Assembly: GCA_964387285.1 (NCBI GenBank)
Contig: CAYLWO010000011.1
Location: 1 to 64,000 of the forward strand
Source of the DNA: Anaerohabitans sp964387285
GTDB lineage: Bacteria > Zhuqueibacterota > Zhuqueibacteria > Residuimicrobiales > Residuimicrobiaceae
DNA: 64,000 bases
Direction of reading: 5' to 3'
The stretch's first letter is position 1; each line of letters opens with the position of its first letter. The translations under genes were made by a program, and so were the position numbers. Under the pieces are notes generated by a model. That model was given only the letters and a program-made list of their open reading frames with translations, was not told where the DNA came from and ran no database searches. This document shows, piece by piece, positions 35,501 through 43,331 of the stretch.

Positions 35501-35668
35501 TTGCGAGAGGCCCTGTTCGATAGAAAGGCTTTCAAATTTAAAATCCAATCCGCACAAAGCGGAGAAATCGGGGCGCTTAATTGCAGCAACGGAATCACTC
35601 GAAACGGCCGGCGCAGGAAAATACATCATGATCCAGCCGGTCAAATATATTTGCAAAAGACAATTCAT
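32534..35668 (-). CDS. Sensor histidine kinase with Reg_prop double propeller and Y_Y_Y domain
   Basis: A signal peptide leads into a periplasmic sensor of about 14 Reg_prop blades (each with D..G.(L/M)W.GT..GL), forming two seven-bladed propellers (about residues 50-720), then a Y_Y_Y domain (720-785) and one membrane helix (LNLAVALIISGILYFLISI). The cytoplasmic part is a HisKA_3 dimerisation domain with phospho-acceptor His in ADLHDNIGAE, and a LiaS/NarX-type HATPase (DDGIGVVPE, GNGLNSMKRRAG). No receiver or AraC domain is fused, unlike the hybrid two-component systems that control polysaccharide use in Bacteroidetes. This kinase type signals to LuxR-family regulators; none is adjacent, so the partner is elsewhere. 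Ligand probably a glycan, by analogy. Confidence 0.9.
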   Translation of the reverse strand: MNCLLQIYLTGWIMMYFPAPAVSSDSVAAIKRPDFSALCGLDFKFESLSIEQGLSQSIVTGILQDRQGYMWFCTEDGLNKFDGYQFHVLRHDPLDSNTLSYNHLLTMFEDHQGLLWLGSFNRGLDCLDPVSMRFKGFRHNSQNPNSLSNNIVRAICQDHNGFMWIGTDQGLNRYDPRTQQWRRFSLPPASREPHQPVIRALLHDSIGCIWIGTEGCGLFRMDSEQEKIVPVVLPGELNTSSINALYATRDGHIWLGSAGYGLHEMIFDHREKKPTFFQSFRNVPQNPYGPSSDSVTVFCEDRNGYLWVGTDGGGLDILERGTGRFCRFRHHDNQPGSISYDQIYSLYQDRSGVMWIGTYGGGISKLNTDKAQFLHYRMDPEQPQGLNHNIVWSIVEDDKVLWVGTHNGLNRFDRLHEQWESYRNAPDNPASLSHNIVRVVFIDRQRRHWIGTNGGGLNLLNPQTGTFKRYRHDPANRNTLGHDELRCIYQDKAGFLWIGSNGGGLDRFDPEREKFLHFINDPLDSTSLSCNYVRTVFQDRSGKLWIGTQGGGLELFNSSTGGFTHFRSHPDDAAALNNDFIFAIAEDRAGRLWLGTWGSGLNVYYPATGHFKAYTTNQGLCSNSVYGILEDQRGDLWLSTNNGLSRFNPATESFTNFAVEDGLQSREFNGGSFFQSKEGELFFGGINGFNAFFPQNIFRNRIPPPVVITDFLKFNQSVKSLADTNVLELDWRDSHISFEFAALDYRASMKNRYAYKMENLNEQWINTDAGRRFATFTSLPAGQYVFRVKGSNSDGVWNESGAAVRLIVHPPFWKAWWFNLAVALIISGILYFLISIRVRSMLAVERIRLKIAADLHDNIGAELTEIAILTELIQTKLADLNGKTREQLQRVSDKARNVIDSMNDTIWLINPKRDSLYELILRLQDAFSEVLTVRGIALSIHNLQALESIHLPMEYRQHLYLIFKEALNNCIKHSRCQSVHLHIAVRKKEFEIRLVDDGIGVVPETAPAGNGLNSMKRRAGVIGGALQIIANQPKGACVVFQGPY

Positions 35669-36027
35669 GGGCCATGCGCTCGACTGGTTTCAGTTAACAG
35701 CCTGGTACTACCGGATTAACAAATTCTGCGGGGGTTTATACAGGAGAAACGGGTGGTAAATAAGAATGCTGATAATGTCAGATCATGAAAACGCGCTGCT
35801 GCAATGTAAAATTTGTGTAACGTAGAGTAGATGATGTTGCCAATACCAGCAAAATAAAGTGCCGCCTCTCCGATCGGAAATCTCCTTCTCGCTATACGAG
35901 AATTTAATAAAAAATGTTTCAAAAGTAAGACACACCCTGCATAGTGATGTAGTCAGTGAGACCGACACCGCCAAAATCAAAAGTCGATTACTGTTGATTT
36001 TAGATTGCTTGGGACTTATATTGATGC
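35669..36027. other. Divergent intergenic region
   Basis: Contains the upstream region of the Reg_prop kinase and, at its right end, the methyltransferase promoter. Open frames here lack domains and ribosome binding sites. Confidence 0.4.
35994..36022 (+). promoter_or_regulatory. Promoter of the methyltransferase gene, possibly leaderless
   Basis: TTGATT (35994-35999), 17 bases, TATATT (36017-36022). The ATG is only 6 bases after the -10 box, so transcription would start at or next to the start codon. The absence of a ribosome binding site fits a leaderless mRNA. Confidence 0.55.
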
Positions 36028-36768
36028 ATGGATTTTTATGCAGAACTCGCAGATCATTACGACGATATGACCCGTTTTCAGGAGCGGCTGGAATCAGAAA
36101 CCAGGGTCCTCGCATTATGGCAAAAAAAACTCGGCTGTCGTAATGTGGTGGATGTCGGCTGCGGCAGCGGATTGCACGCCATTGGACTGGCTAAATTGGG
36201 GCTGGAGGTTCTTGCCGTTGATCCCTCATCAGCCATGCTGCAACGCGCACAGGAGAATGCCGCCGCCCGGCACGTAAAGATACAATTCCGCACATGGACC
36301 ATGCAAAAGCTTGCGTCCCGCCTCTCTGAACCCAGGGATGCCGTTTTTTGTCTGGGCAACACCCTGCCGCATATGTTATCTACTCGTTCACTCCAGGCCG
36401 GATTAGCAAGCCTGTACCATTCCTTAAAAGCGGATGGCGCATTGATTCTGCAATTGCTCAACTATGATCAGGTATTGCAGCGGCAGGAACGCATCGTACA
36501 AATTTCACGCTCAAATGATATGGAATACATCCGATTTTACGATTTTTTGAAAAGTAAAATCCGCTTCAACGTCCTGATGATCGACAGCCGGATTCTTCCT
36601 TACCAACATCGATTGTTCAGCATCGAGTTAAATCCGCTGACAAAATCCCAATTGACGACGATTCTGCACAAGTGCGGTTTTGGTACGCTGGAATTTTATG
36701 GCAACCTCTCGCAGGCGCCTTATACCTTACAAAGTCCTAATTTAATCATTTGCGCGTATAAAAAATAG
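36028..36768 (+). CDS. Class I SAM-dependent methyltransferase
   Basis: A Rossmann-fold methyltransferase. Motif I is VVDVGCGSGLHAIGLAKLG, the acidic loop VLAVDPSSAMLQRAQ binds the ribose of S-adenosylmethionine, and FCLGNTLPHM is the motif IV region, followed by LYHSLKADGALILQLLNYD. Length 246 residues. The substrate is not apparent; the LGNTLPHM form is common in ubiE/glycine-methyltransferase-like small-molecule enzymes. The start at 36028 lies 6 bases after a predicted -10 box and has no Shine-Dalgarno sequence. The next gene starts 68 bases downstream and may be co-transcribed. Confidence 0.85.
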   Translation: MDFYAELADHYDDMTRFQERLESETRVLALWQKKLGCRNVVDVGCGSGLHAIGLAKLGLEVLAVDPSSAMLQRAQENAAARHVKIQFRTWTMQKLASRLSEPRDAVFCLGNTLPHMLSTRSLQAGLASLYHSLKADGALILQLLNYDQVLQRQERIVQISRSNDMEYIRFYDFLKSKIRFNVLMIDSRILPYQHRLFSIELNPLTKSQLTTILHKCGFGTLEFYGNLSQAPYTLQSPNLIICAYKK

Positions 36769-36836
36769 AGTTTGACCTTAAGCTAAGGTTTTAAATTTTC
36801 GTAATGATAATGAAACATAGCAAAACGGAGAAGCTC

Positions 36837-38210
36837 ATGATCAGTATTACCAGAGAGATGGCTCGCTTTAGTCTGAAACTGCAGTATCAGGACATTCCCC
36901 AAACGGCGCTGCATGAGGCGCGTCGTTTTTTGCTGGATAGTATCGGTTGTGCTTTTGCCGCGTTGCACAGCGAAGATATGGCGGCTGCGCATCGTTATAT
37001 TGAAAAATTGGGCGGCACGCCAACGGCCACGGTGATCGGCAGCGGTTTGCGCACCAATGCGGTCAACGCCGCTTTAATGAACAGTTTGCTCATTCGCGCT
37101 CTGGATTATAATGACATTTATTGGAAGCAGGATCCCAGTCACCCATCGGACATTATTCCGGCAGCCATGGCCGGGGCCGAAACCGCCGGACTGGATGTGG
37201 CTGACATGCTGGTCGGCATTGTCATCGCCTATGAATTGGAAATGCGCTGGTGTTTGGCGGCCAATCCCGGTATTCGCGAGAAAGGATGGCATCATGCGTC
37301 GTTAACGCAATTGGTCTCCCCATTTGTTGCTGGTCGTATGTTGGGACTGAATGAGGATCAGCTGGTGGCTGCGGCAGGCATCAGCGGCTCCAGCCATTTT
37401 ACCCTGGGCGGCGTGGTGGCCGGACATTTGACCAATATGAAAAACACAGCTGATCCCATGGCGGTCGAGTCCGGTGTGGCAGCGGCCTTGCTGGCTGCCG
37501 AGGGCTATACCGGACCGGTGCAGGTGCTGGAAGGCAAAGAGGGGCTCTTTCATGTGTTTGACGACATCCAATGGAACCGGGAAATTTTGACCTATGATCT
37601 GGGGGAAAAATTTCTGATCACCGAATGCGGTTATAAAGCATTCCCGACTGAAGCGCTCACACATCAGCCGATTAGTGCGGCTCTGGCGGTCAAAGAACAT
37701 CATGCTTTAAAACCGGAGCAGATCAGCCAGGTTCTGGTCCAAACCACCACGCGCGGCGCAGACATACTTTCCGATCCCAGCAAGTATCAGCCCACAACCA
37801 AAGAAACCGCTGATCATAGTCTGCCTTATTGCATTGCTGCTGCGCTGGTGGATGGCGCGGTCTTACCCTCGTCATTTTCAGAAGACAAATTAAAAGACCC
37901 GGCTGTTTGGGAGATGCTGAAGAAAATCAAAGTCGTGGCTGATCCGGCCATTGATGCCATGTTTCCCGGCGTCAAGCGTGCAATCGTGTCGATCACGACC
38001 ACACATGGACAGGTTTATACGGAACAGGTGGATGATGCCAAAGGCAGTCCGGAAAATCCCATGAGCGATGAGGAGGTTGTGGCCAAGTTTCGCGCCAATA
38101 GCGAAAAAGCGCTGCGCTGCGAGCAAATGGAGGAAATTATTCACCGCACCATGATGTTGGGAGAGAAAAAAATAAAGGCGGAACAGTATATGAGAATGCT
38201 GGTGGTATGA
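36837..38210 (+). CDS. MmgE/PrpD family protein (2-methylcitrate dehydratase-like)
   Basis: MmgE/PrpD proteins include 2-methylcitrate dehydratase and cis-aconitate decarboxylase, acting on branched tricarboxylates. The N-terminal ARRFLLDSIGCAFAALH and the signature DYNDIYWKQDPSHPSDIIPA, followed by AMAGAETAG, match the family, as do ISGSSHFTLGG and YKAFPTEALTHQP. I chose ATG 36837 because GGAG lies 6 bases upstream and the protein then has the usual length (457); an ATG at 36804 is in frame without a site. No prpB/prpC or other methylcitrate genes are adjacent, so the physiological substrate is open. Confidence 0.85.
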   Translation: MISITREMARFSLKLQYQDIPQTALHEARRFLLDSIGCAFAALHSEDMAAAHRYIEKLGGTPTATVIGSGLRTNAVNAALMNSLLIRALDYNDIYWKQDPSHPSDIIPAAMAGAETAGLDVADMLVGIVIAYELEMRWCLAANPGIREKGWHHASLTQLVSPFVAGRMLGLNEDQLVAAAGISGSSHFTLGGVVAGHLTNMKNTADPMAVESGVAAALLAAEGYTGPVQVLEGKEGLFHVFDDIQWNREILTYDLGEKFLITECGYKAFPTEALTHQPISAALAVKEHHALKPEQISQVLVQTTTRGADILSDPSKYQPTTKETADHSLPYCIAAALVDGAVLPSSFSEDKLKDPAVWEMLKKIKVVADPAIDAMFPGVKRAIVSITTTHGQVYTEQVDDAKGSPENPMSDEEVVAKFRANSEKALRCEQMEEIIHRTMMLGEKKIKAEQYMRMLVV

Positions 38211-38300
38211 AGCATTAAGCGATTGCCGTGCATTCGTGAACGGCACAAGATCGACAAGACATCTATTAACTAAATTGAGCGATATGTGCTCGAAAAACAA

Positions 38301-38329
38301 CCTTGCGAAGGTTTGCAACCTTCGCAAGG
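38301..38329. repeat. CCTTGCGAAGG hairpin repeat, copy 2
   Basis: Same hairpin as 30718-30746, preceded by TTGAGCGATATGTGCTCG and AAAAACAA, which matches the downstream flank of copy 1 in reverse complement. The following bases contain further short hairpins (TGTCCCGTGGGGACA; CGTCCCGTTAGGGACG). Confidence 0.7.
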
Positions 38330-38464
38330 GTAATCCATTCGGTTTGTCCCGTGGGGACAAAAAATTTTTAGAACAATTAAAAATTACACCGTTCGTCCCG
38401 TTAGGGACGTAATATTTCATTTTAACCATTCAACAATTCCATTGACAAAAACAGGAGTGATATA

Positions 38465-39076
38465 ATGGGAATTACCATTCACTTTCAAGGCAATCTTAAG
38501 AACACGAAGTTGTTGCCTGCGCTCGTTGATGAATTGACGGATATCTCAAAAACGCTGAATTGGCAATATCGGATATGGGACGAAGATTGGTCAAAACCAT
38601 CCACAGCGACTCTGGTAAAAAATGAGAACAGAATGGAAATTAAAGGTCATCTTTCACTGAAAGGGATAACTATTACCTTGCACCCTGATTGCGAATCCTT
38701 ACCTTTACTTTTTAATTCCCGGGGGGCTCTTGTAACACCTATGTCGATCATAATGGCGAAAGATGGGACAATAGAAAAGGAGAATTCTTTTACTGCCGTT
38801 AAAACTCAATTTGCTCCGGTTGATATTCATGTATCCATAATAAAGCTTTTAAAATATTTAAAGAAACGATATATACCTGATTTGGTTGTAATGGATGAAG
38901 GAGAATATTGGGATAGCGAAGATAGAGAAAAACTAGTAAAGAAAAGAAATTTTCTAAACGAAAAAATGACTATGCTGGAAGGCCTCATTTCAAGAATCGA
39001 AATCGAAAATGTCGAAAAATGCACTGCAGAACAGTTGGCAGATATTCTTGAAAAACGACTGAAACAGATGTTATAA
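38465..39076 (+). CDS. Conserved-looking hypothetical protein
   Basis: A 203-residue soluble protein with AGGAG 7 bases before the ATG. The first 110 residues have alternating beta strands (MGITIHFQGNL; EIKGHLSLKGITITL; LPLLFNSRGALVTP). The rest is helical and charged, with an acidic stretch (VVMDEGEYWDSEDREKL) and a C-terminal coiled-coil-like segment. I do not recognise a named family. It is A+T-richer than its neighbours and isolated between repeat-rich gaps, suggesting acquisition. Function unknown. Confidence 0.65.
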   Translation: MGITIHFQGNLKNTKLLPALVDELTDISKTLNWQYRIWDEDWSKPSTATLVKNENRMEIKGHLSLKGITITLHPDCESLPLLFNSRGALVTPMSIIMAKDGTIEKENSFTAVKTQFAPVDIHVSIIKLLKYLKKRYIPDLVVMDEGEYWDSEDREKLVKKRNFLNEKMTMLEGLISRIEIENVEKCTAEQLADILEKRLKQML

Positions 39077-39117
39077 TGGTTGACGTCTTGAAATCATTCC
39101 GTTGAACAATGCCTTAG

Positions 39118-39260
39118 AGGCTGTCCCAAAAGTATATCTATCGCACGTAGTTCTGGCTTTAGCCGGGATTTTTCCGGCTGAAGCCGGAACAACAAACTTT
39201 ATAAAAACAAGTATTTCATTATTTTTCGAATATGCAATAAACGTGCTGAATAAATAAAAA
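39118..39260 (+). repeat. Interspersed repeat R8, copy 1
   Basis: GAGGCTGTCCCAAAAGTA, then GTAGTTCTGGCTTTAGCCG, TTCCGGCTGAAGCCGGAAC and TATTTCATTATTTTTCG. The same series in the same order, with changes, is at 48052-48190 beside the TPP riboswitch. CCGGCT...AGCCGG forms a hairpin. Confidence 0.6.
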
Positions 39261-39341
39261 AAATCTGAATAATTTTTTAGACAACCTCTCAGACGGACAC
39301 GGCGCCGGTACTTTTTGAACAATCTCCGGTATCGAGCCGCC

Positions 39342-40709
39342 TTATGTTTCTTCCTCTCCCAATCCCAGCTTTTGCATCTTGCGATACAAATTAGTGCGAT
39401 CAATGCCCAGAGCGTGCGCGGTTTCCTGAATGTTGTAATCGTGCGCCAACAAGACCTGACGAATATAATCTCGTTCAAACGCCTCCCGGGCTTTATGATA
39501 GGGAAGCAGAGACGACGCCTCGGTTTGTTTTTCTATTTGCAGCAGCGGCGCCAGGTCTTTGCCGGTGACCACATCGCCGGCGCCGAATAAAAACACGCGT
39601 TCGATCACAGCGCCCAACTCACGAATGTTGCCCGGCCAATGATATTGCAGCAAAATCTGCAGCGCACCCGGTTCGAAATCGCGAATACAGCGATTGTGTT
39701 CCTCATTGTATTTTTTCAGAAAAAAGCGCGCCAGTTCAGGGATGTCCTCCTTATGCTCGCGCAATGGCGGCAGATGCAGATCAGCGATGCAAATGCGATA
39801 GTAGAGATCCGCACGAAAGCGGCCGGATTCGATCATGCGCACCAAGTTCTGGTTGGTGGCCGCAGCGACGCGCACATCCACCTGCACGGTGCGTGTGGAC
39901 CCTAACGGGGTCACTTCATGGGATTGCAGCACCCGCAACAGTTTAGCCTGGGCGCCGGCGCTCAGATCACCGATCTCATCGAGAAATATGGTCCCCCCCT
40001 CGGCCTGCTCGAATTTGCCGGCAAAATCGTTTAGAGCGCCGGTAAAAGCGCCTTTCTTATAGCCGAACAACTCACTCTCGATCAGGGTTTCAGGAATGGC
40101 GGCGCAGTTCACTTTAACAAATGGGTGCGAGGCCCGACTGCTGCGCATATGGATGGCCATGGCGGCCAACTCTTTACCGGTGCCGGTTTCGCCGGTGATA
40201 AAGATGGCGCTGTCCGATCCGGCAATGCGGTCGATGCGTTCATAGACCACCTGCATAACGGCTCCGGAACCGACCATTTGATAGCGGGAAAGAACCTCTT
40301 CCGCCATCCACCGGCTTTTTTGCTGCAACTGTTTTTTCTCCAAAGCGCGTTCAATGGTCAGGAGAAGGCGATCCAGCGCCACCGGCTTTTCGATAAAATC
40401 ATAGGCGCCCAACCGGGTGGCCTGAATCGCTTTATCGATGGACGCGTGACCCGTGATCATCACCATGGGGATGCCAGGCCATTTATCACCGGTCTGTTGC
40501 AACACTTCCATGCCGTCTACGCCGGGCATGGCCAAATCGATCAATCCCATATCCAATCGATTTTCACGGAGAATTTTCAGCGCCTCATGACCGTCGCGGG
40601 CGCAAAGCACTTCATAGGATTCGTCGCGAAGCGCTTCAGCAAGCTGTGTCATGAACGCTTGATCGTCTTCCGCAATCAGGATACACGGTTTACGCGCGGT
40701 TGTTTTCAT
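39342..40709 (-). CDS. NtrC-family sigma-54-dependent response regulator
   Basis: Receiver domain (1-120) with acidic pocket AEDD and phospho-acceptor Asp58 (GLIDLAMPG). A central AAA+ domain follows with Walker A GETGTGKE, the sigma-54 contact loop GAFTGA and Walker B TIFLDEIGDL. A C-terminal Fis-type helix-turn-helix (ETAHALGIDRTNLYRKMQKL) completes it. Length 455 residues is standard. It activates sigma-54 promoters when phosphorylated, presumably by the kinase encoded just upstream, whose coding region overlaps it by 20 bases. I found no clear sigma-54 promoter (GG-N10-GC) in the window, so the target genes are elsewhere. Confidence 0.92.
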   Translation of the reverse strand: MKTTARKPCILIAEDDQAFMTQLAEALRDESYEVLCARDGHEALKILRENRLDMGLIDLAMPGVDGMEVLQQTGDKWPGIPMVMITGHASIDKAIQATRLGAYDFIEKPVALDRLLLTIERALEKKQLQQKSRWMAEEVLSRYQMVGSGAVMQVVYERIDRIAGSDSAIFITGETGTGKELAAMAIHMRSSRASHPFVKVNCAAIPETLIESELFGYKKGAFTGALNDFAGKFEQAEGGTIFLDEIGDLSAGAQAKLLRVLQSHEVTPLGSTRTVQVDVRVAAATNQNLVRMIESGRFRADLYYRICIADLHLPPLREHKEDIPELARFFLKKYNEEHNRCIRDFEPGALQILLQYHWPGNIRELGAVIERVFLFGAGDVVTGKDLAPLLQIEKQTEASSLLPYHKAREAFERDYIRQVLLAHDYNIQETAHALGIDRTNLYRKMQKLGLGEEET

Positions 40710-43248
40710 TTACCTTCCGCAGAATCGGTAATCGTATCACCACCGTGGAACCCATGGGCGGTTCGCTGGTGATTTGAATTTCTCCATTATGGCTTTCAAT
40801 GACGTTCTTGGCCAGAATCAATCCCATGCCGGAGCCGTCGCGACGGGTAGTGAATCCTGGTTCAAAAATTCGGTTCATGTCGCTTTTCGAGATGCCCATG
40901 CCGCTGTCCGCTATTTCAACCACGGCATAACTGGCGCCGCCCCATTCTTGCAGAGGGTGGGTCTCTTTCATGGTTGTAATCATGACGGCGCCGTCTCCCA
41001 AAATGGCGTTGACCGCGTTGTCCAGAATGTTGAACAACGCTTCCTTGAATTGCTTGACGTCCAGGCGCACTGGCATCTCCTGCGCTTCAAAAGAGGTCTT
41101 GATCTCTACGCCGTCGGGGATGCGCCGCAAATAATCGTTCAATCCCTCCTGAATCACCCGGGTGAATTCCGTATCGATGTACAACGGATCATCCAGTTTG
41201 GCAAATTTCATAAAAGTATTGATGATATCCCGCACCCGTTCGATCTCGGAAATGGCCGGCGCCGTAATGCGATCGTATTCGTGAGCCAGATGAGGCGATT
41301 CTTTGCGATATACCCGCTGCAATCTTTGTACGGCTAAAAGAACCGTAGCCAGCGGCGTCTTGGTTTTGTGCGCCATGCGCTGCGCCATGGCCGCCCACCA
41401 TTTGAGCCGTTCGGTTTGCGTGGATTCGGAGAGATCGATGAACAACATCAGAACGACGTTGTGATCCATGCGAATGATTTCCACTTCGAGATTTTTGCGT
41501 TTGAGCATCGAACCGATGCCGACCTCTTTTTTCAAATACCGTTCGCCGCGTTTTAGAAAAAGTTCATACATTTCCCGCACCGGCAGCAATTCGTTTTCGC
41601 TAAAAACCTGTCGAACCGGATGCCCTTTAACCGTAGCAACGTTCAATTCGGTAAGACGTAAAAAATGAGTGTTGCCGTGCCGAACGATGTGGTTGTCATC
41701 GACCAGCAAAAAACCAACTCTGTTGGAATCGGGCAATAGTCGCCAGGGAACGCGCCAGGCCCGCAACAAACGCCAGGTAGACAGAATCGCCAACAGCAAA
41801 AACAAGAGCAGAGAAAAAAAGGCCGGCAGGAAAGAGATGCGCAGATTTCCTAAGCGCGTGTGAATTCTCAGAAAGGCGGGTGCAAATACCTGTTCAACAG
41901 GAATCTTTAAGAGGTAAAGGTTTTTGTTGTGCAGCAACGCATATTGTCGTTGCCTGGCCGTGCTTTTCTTCAGTACGGTCAATTTGGCGTCGCTGCTTTC
42001 CCCGGTCAGGGGAATTCGCGCCAAAGGATGCAGAGCCGCATCGGTGATCCAAATCCCTGAAACCGTGCGGATGAACAATTCCAACTTGCCGTCAGCGTTG
42101 ATGTCGTCTGATCCGAGAAAACCCGGATTGTCATCCGTATAAAAAGAGGCTTCCGCCTTGAGGTTTTTTTGCAGCACATCGAAATGGTAACTGCGAATAA
42201 TATTGGAATCGCTGAGGGCATAGATATTCTCTACGCCATCACCGTCGGCATCCAGTAAAAAAAGGCTGCGAAAACCCAATGGCGCATTGGATAAGAGTTC
42301 GGCCTTTACGTGAAAGTCATGGCCGTCCAGTACAGACAACTGAGAGATATGCCGCGAAAGTTCGATAAAGGAATAGGAAATGAGAACTATCTCCTTCTCA
42401 TAATCGCCGTCGACATCGCCGACGTCAAAATTTACATAGCCCGATTCACCGCCATAATGTTTGCTGAATCGCACGCTGCCGTCTGTGCGAAACACGACCA
42501 GATAGCTGCCGTTACGCAGGAATTCGCCGAAAAAAGGACCATCCGAAGCGCCGCCCAGTCCGACGATAATTTCTGCTTGACCGTTATTATCGACATCCTC
42601 CACAGACATGAACGAAGGCATCGGCGCCAGCGGGATATTGAGCAAGAGTTGACGCGTCAAAAGATCGTACCCAAGTATGGCGCGCGGCTGGCCATCACTG
42701 GCCGTGTTGATGGCGATTAAAAGATCCAATCGCTGGTCCCTGTTCAGATCGGTTAAAAAGGCGTAATTCACGTTGCCATTCCAAAAACCGCGAACCGAGT
42801 CCGGTCGGCCGCATATGGTTGCCAGCGAATCTACCATCTGAAAACGTTGGTCATAGACATCCAACCACGCCTTGTCGTCATGCAGGCGATAGGTGAGATA
42901 TTTATAAACCGGATGACCGGATAATGGGAAATATTTGGCGTATCTTGGGAAGTCGAGCGGCAAAGGACGTACTGGGAAAGTATAGTTGTTTTTTTCAATC
43001 TCGCGAATGGCCAGAGACACCGGGTGATCATTGTCGTGTCGGATTTCGGCAATTTCTTCCAGGCCGTCGCCGTCAAAATCGCTCACCGCAAAATCCAGCA
43101 CCGGATTGCCGGCACTCTCGATCAGGGTTAAAGAACCCACTGTCGGTACGAATTGTCCGTCATCAGACGCGACTACTGACCTGCATGGCGCCAGAAAAAT
43201 CAGGCTGAGAATGCTAATACAAAATGAACGCTTCGTTGTCACATACAT
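40690..43248 (-). CDS. Sensor histidine kinase with periplasmic FG-GAP/VCBS-type repeats
   Basis: I chose ATG 43248, which opens a signal peptide (MYVTTKRSFCISILSLIFLA); an ATG at 43278 adds 10 residues. Residues 25-400 hold at least six calcium-loop-like repeats of the integrin-alpha/FG-GAP type (DFDGDGLEE, DLNRDQRLD, DVDNNGQAE, DVDGDYEKE, DADGDGVEN, DINADGKLE). One membrane helix (SFLPAFFSLLLFLLLAILST) and a PAS-like region (RVGFLLVDDNHIVRHGN) follow, then a HisKA segment MAHKTKTPL and a HATPase with NAVNAILG, DSGMGIS and GSGMGLILAKNVIE. The usual HEIRNPL box is HKTKTPL here, so the phospho-acceptor His is kept. It overlaps its NtrC-type partner by 20 bases. Ligand unknown. Confidence 0.88.
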   Translation of the reverse strand: MYVTTKRSFCISILSLIFLAPCRSVVASDDGQFVPTVGSLTLIESAGNPVLDFAVSDFDGDGLEEIAEIRHDNDHPVSLAIREIEKNNYTFPVRPLPLDFPRYAKYFPLSGHPVYKYLTYRLHDDKAWLDVYDQRFQMVDSLATICGRPDSVRGFWNGNVNYAFLTDLNRDQRLDLLIAINTASDGQPRAILGYDLLTRQLLLNIPLAPMPSFMSVEDVDNNGQAEIIVGLGGASDGPFFGEFLRNGSYLVVFRTDGSVRFSKHYGGESGYVNFDVGDVDGDYEKEIVLISYSFIELSRHISQLSVLDGHDFHVKAELLSNAPLGFRSLFLLDADGDGVENIYALSDSNIIRSYHFDVLQKNLKAEASFYTDDNPGFLGSDDINADGKLELFIRTVSGIWITDAALHPLARIPLTGESSDAKLTVLKKSTARQRQYALLHNKNLYLLKIPVEQVFAPAFLRIHTRLGNLRISFLPAFFSLLLFLLLAILSTWRLLRAWRVPWRLLPDSNRVGFLLVDDNHIVRHGNTHFLRLTELNVATVKGHPVRQVFSENELLPVREMYELFLKRGERYLKKEVGIGSMLKRKNLEVEIIRMDHNVVLMLFIDLSESTQTERLKWWAAMAQRMAHKTKTPLATVLLAVQRLQRVYRKESPHLAHEYDRITAPAISEIERVRDIINTFMKFAKLDDPLYIDTEFTRVIQEGLNDYLRRIPDGVEIKTSFEAQEMPVRLDVKQFKEALFNILDNAVNAILGDGAVMITTMKETHPLQEWGGASYAVVEIADSGMGISKSDMNRIFEPGFTTRRDGSGMGLILAKNVIESHNGEIQITSEPPMGSTVVIRLPILRKVNENNRA

Positions 43249-43331
43249 GCCGGGGTTTCGCTGTTTCAAGCCAGGCAAAAACCATTATGTAGAAAAATAA
43301 TCAATCAAATTAAATAATCAAACCAAAAAAT

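Noticed and set aside
39079..39478. Minus-strand frame at 39071-39478 as an extra gene after the NtrC-type regulator
   Set aside because: It overlaps the C-terminus of the regulator out of phase and otherwise reads through repeat R8.
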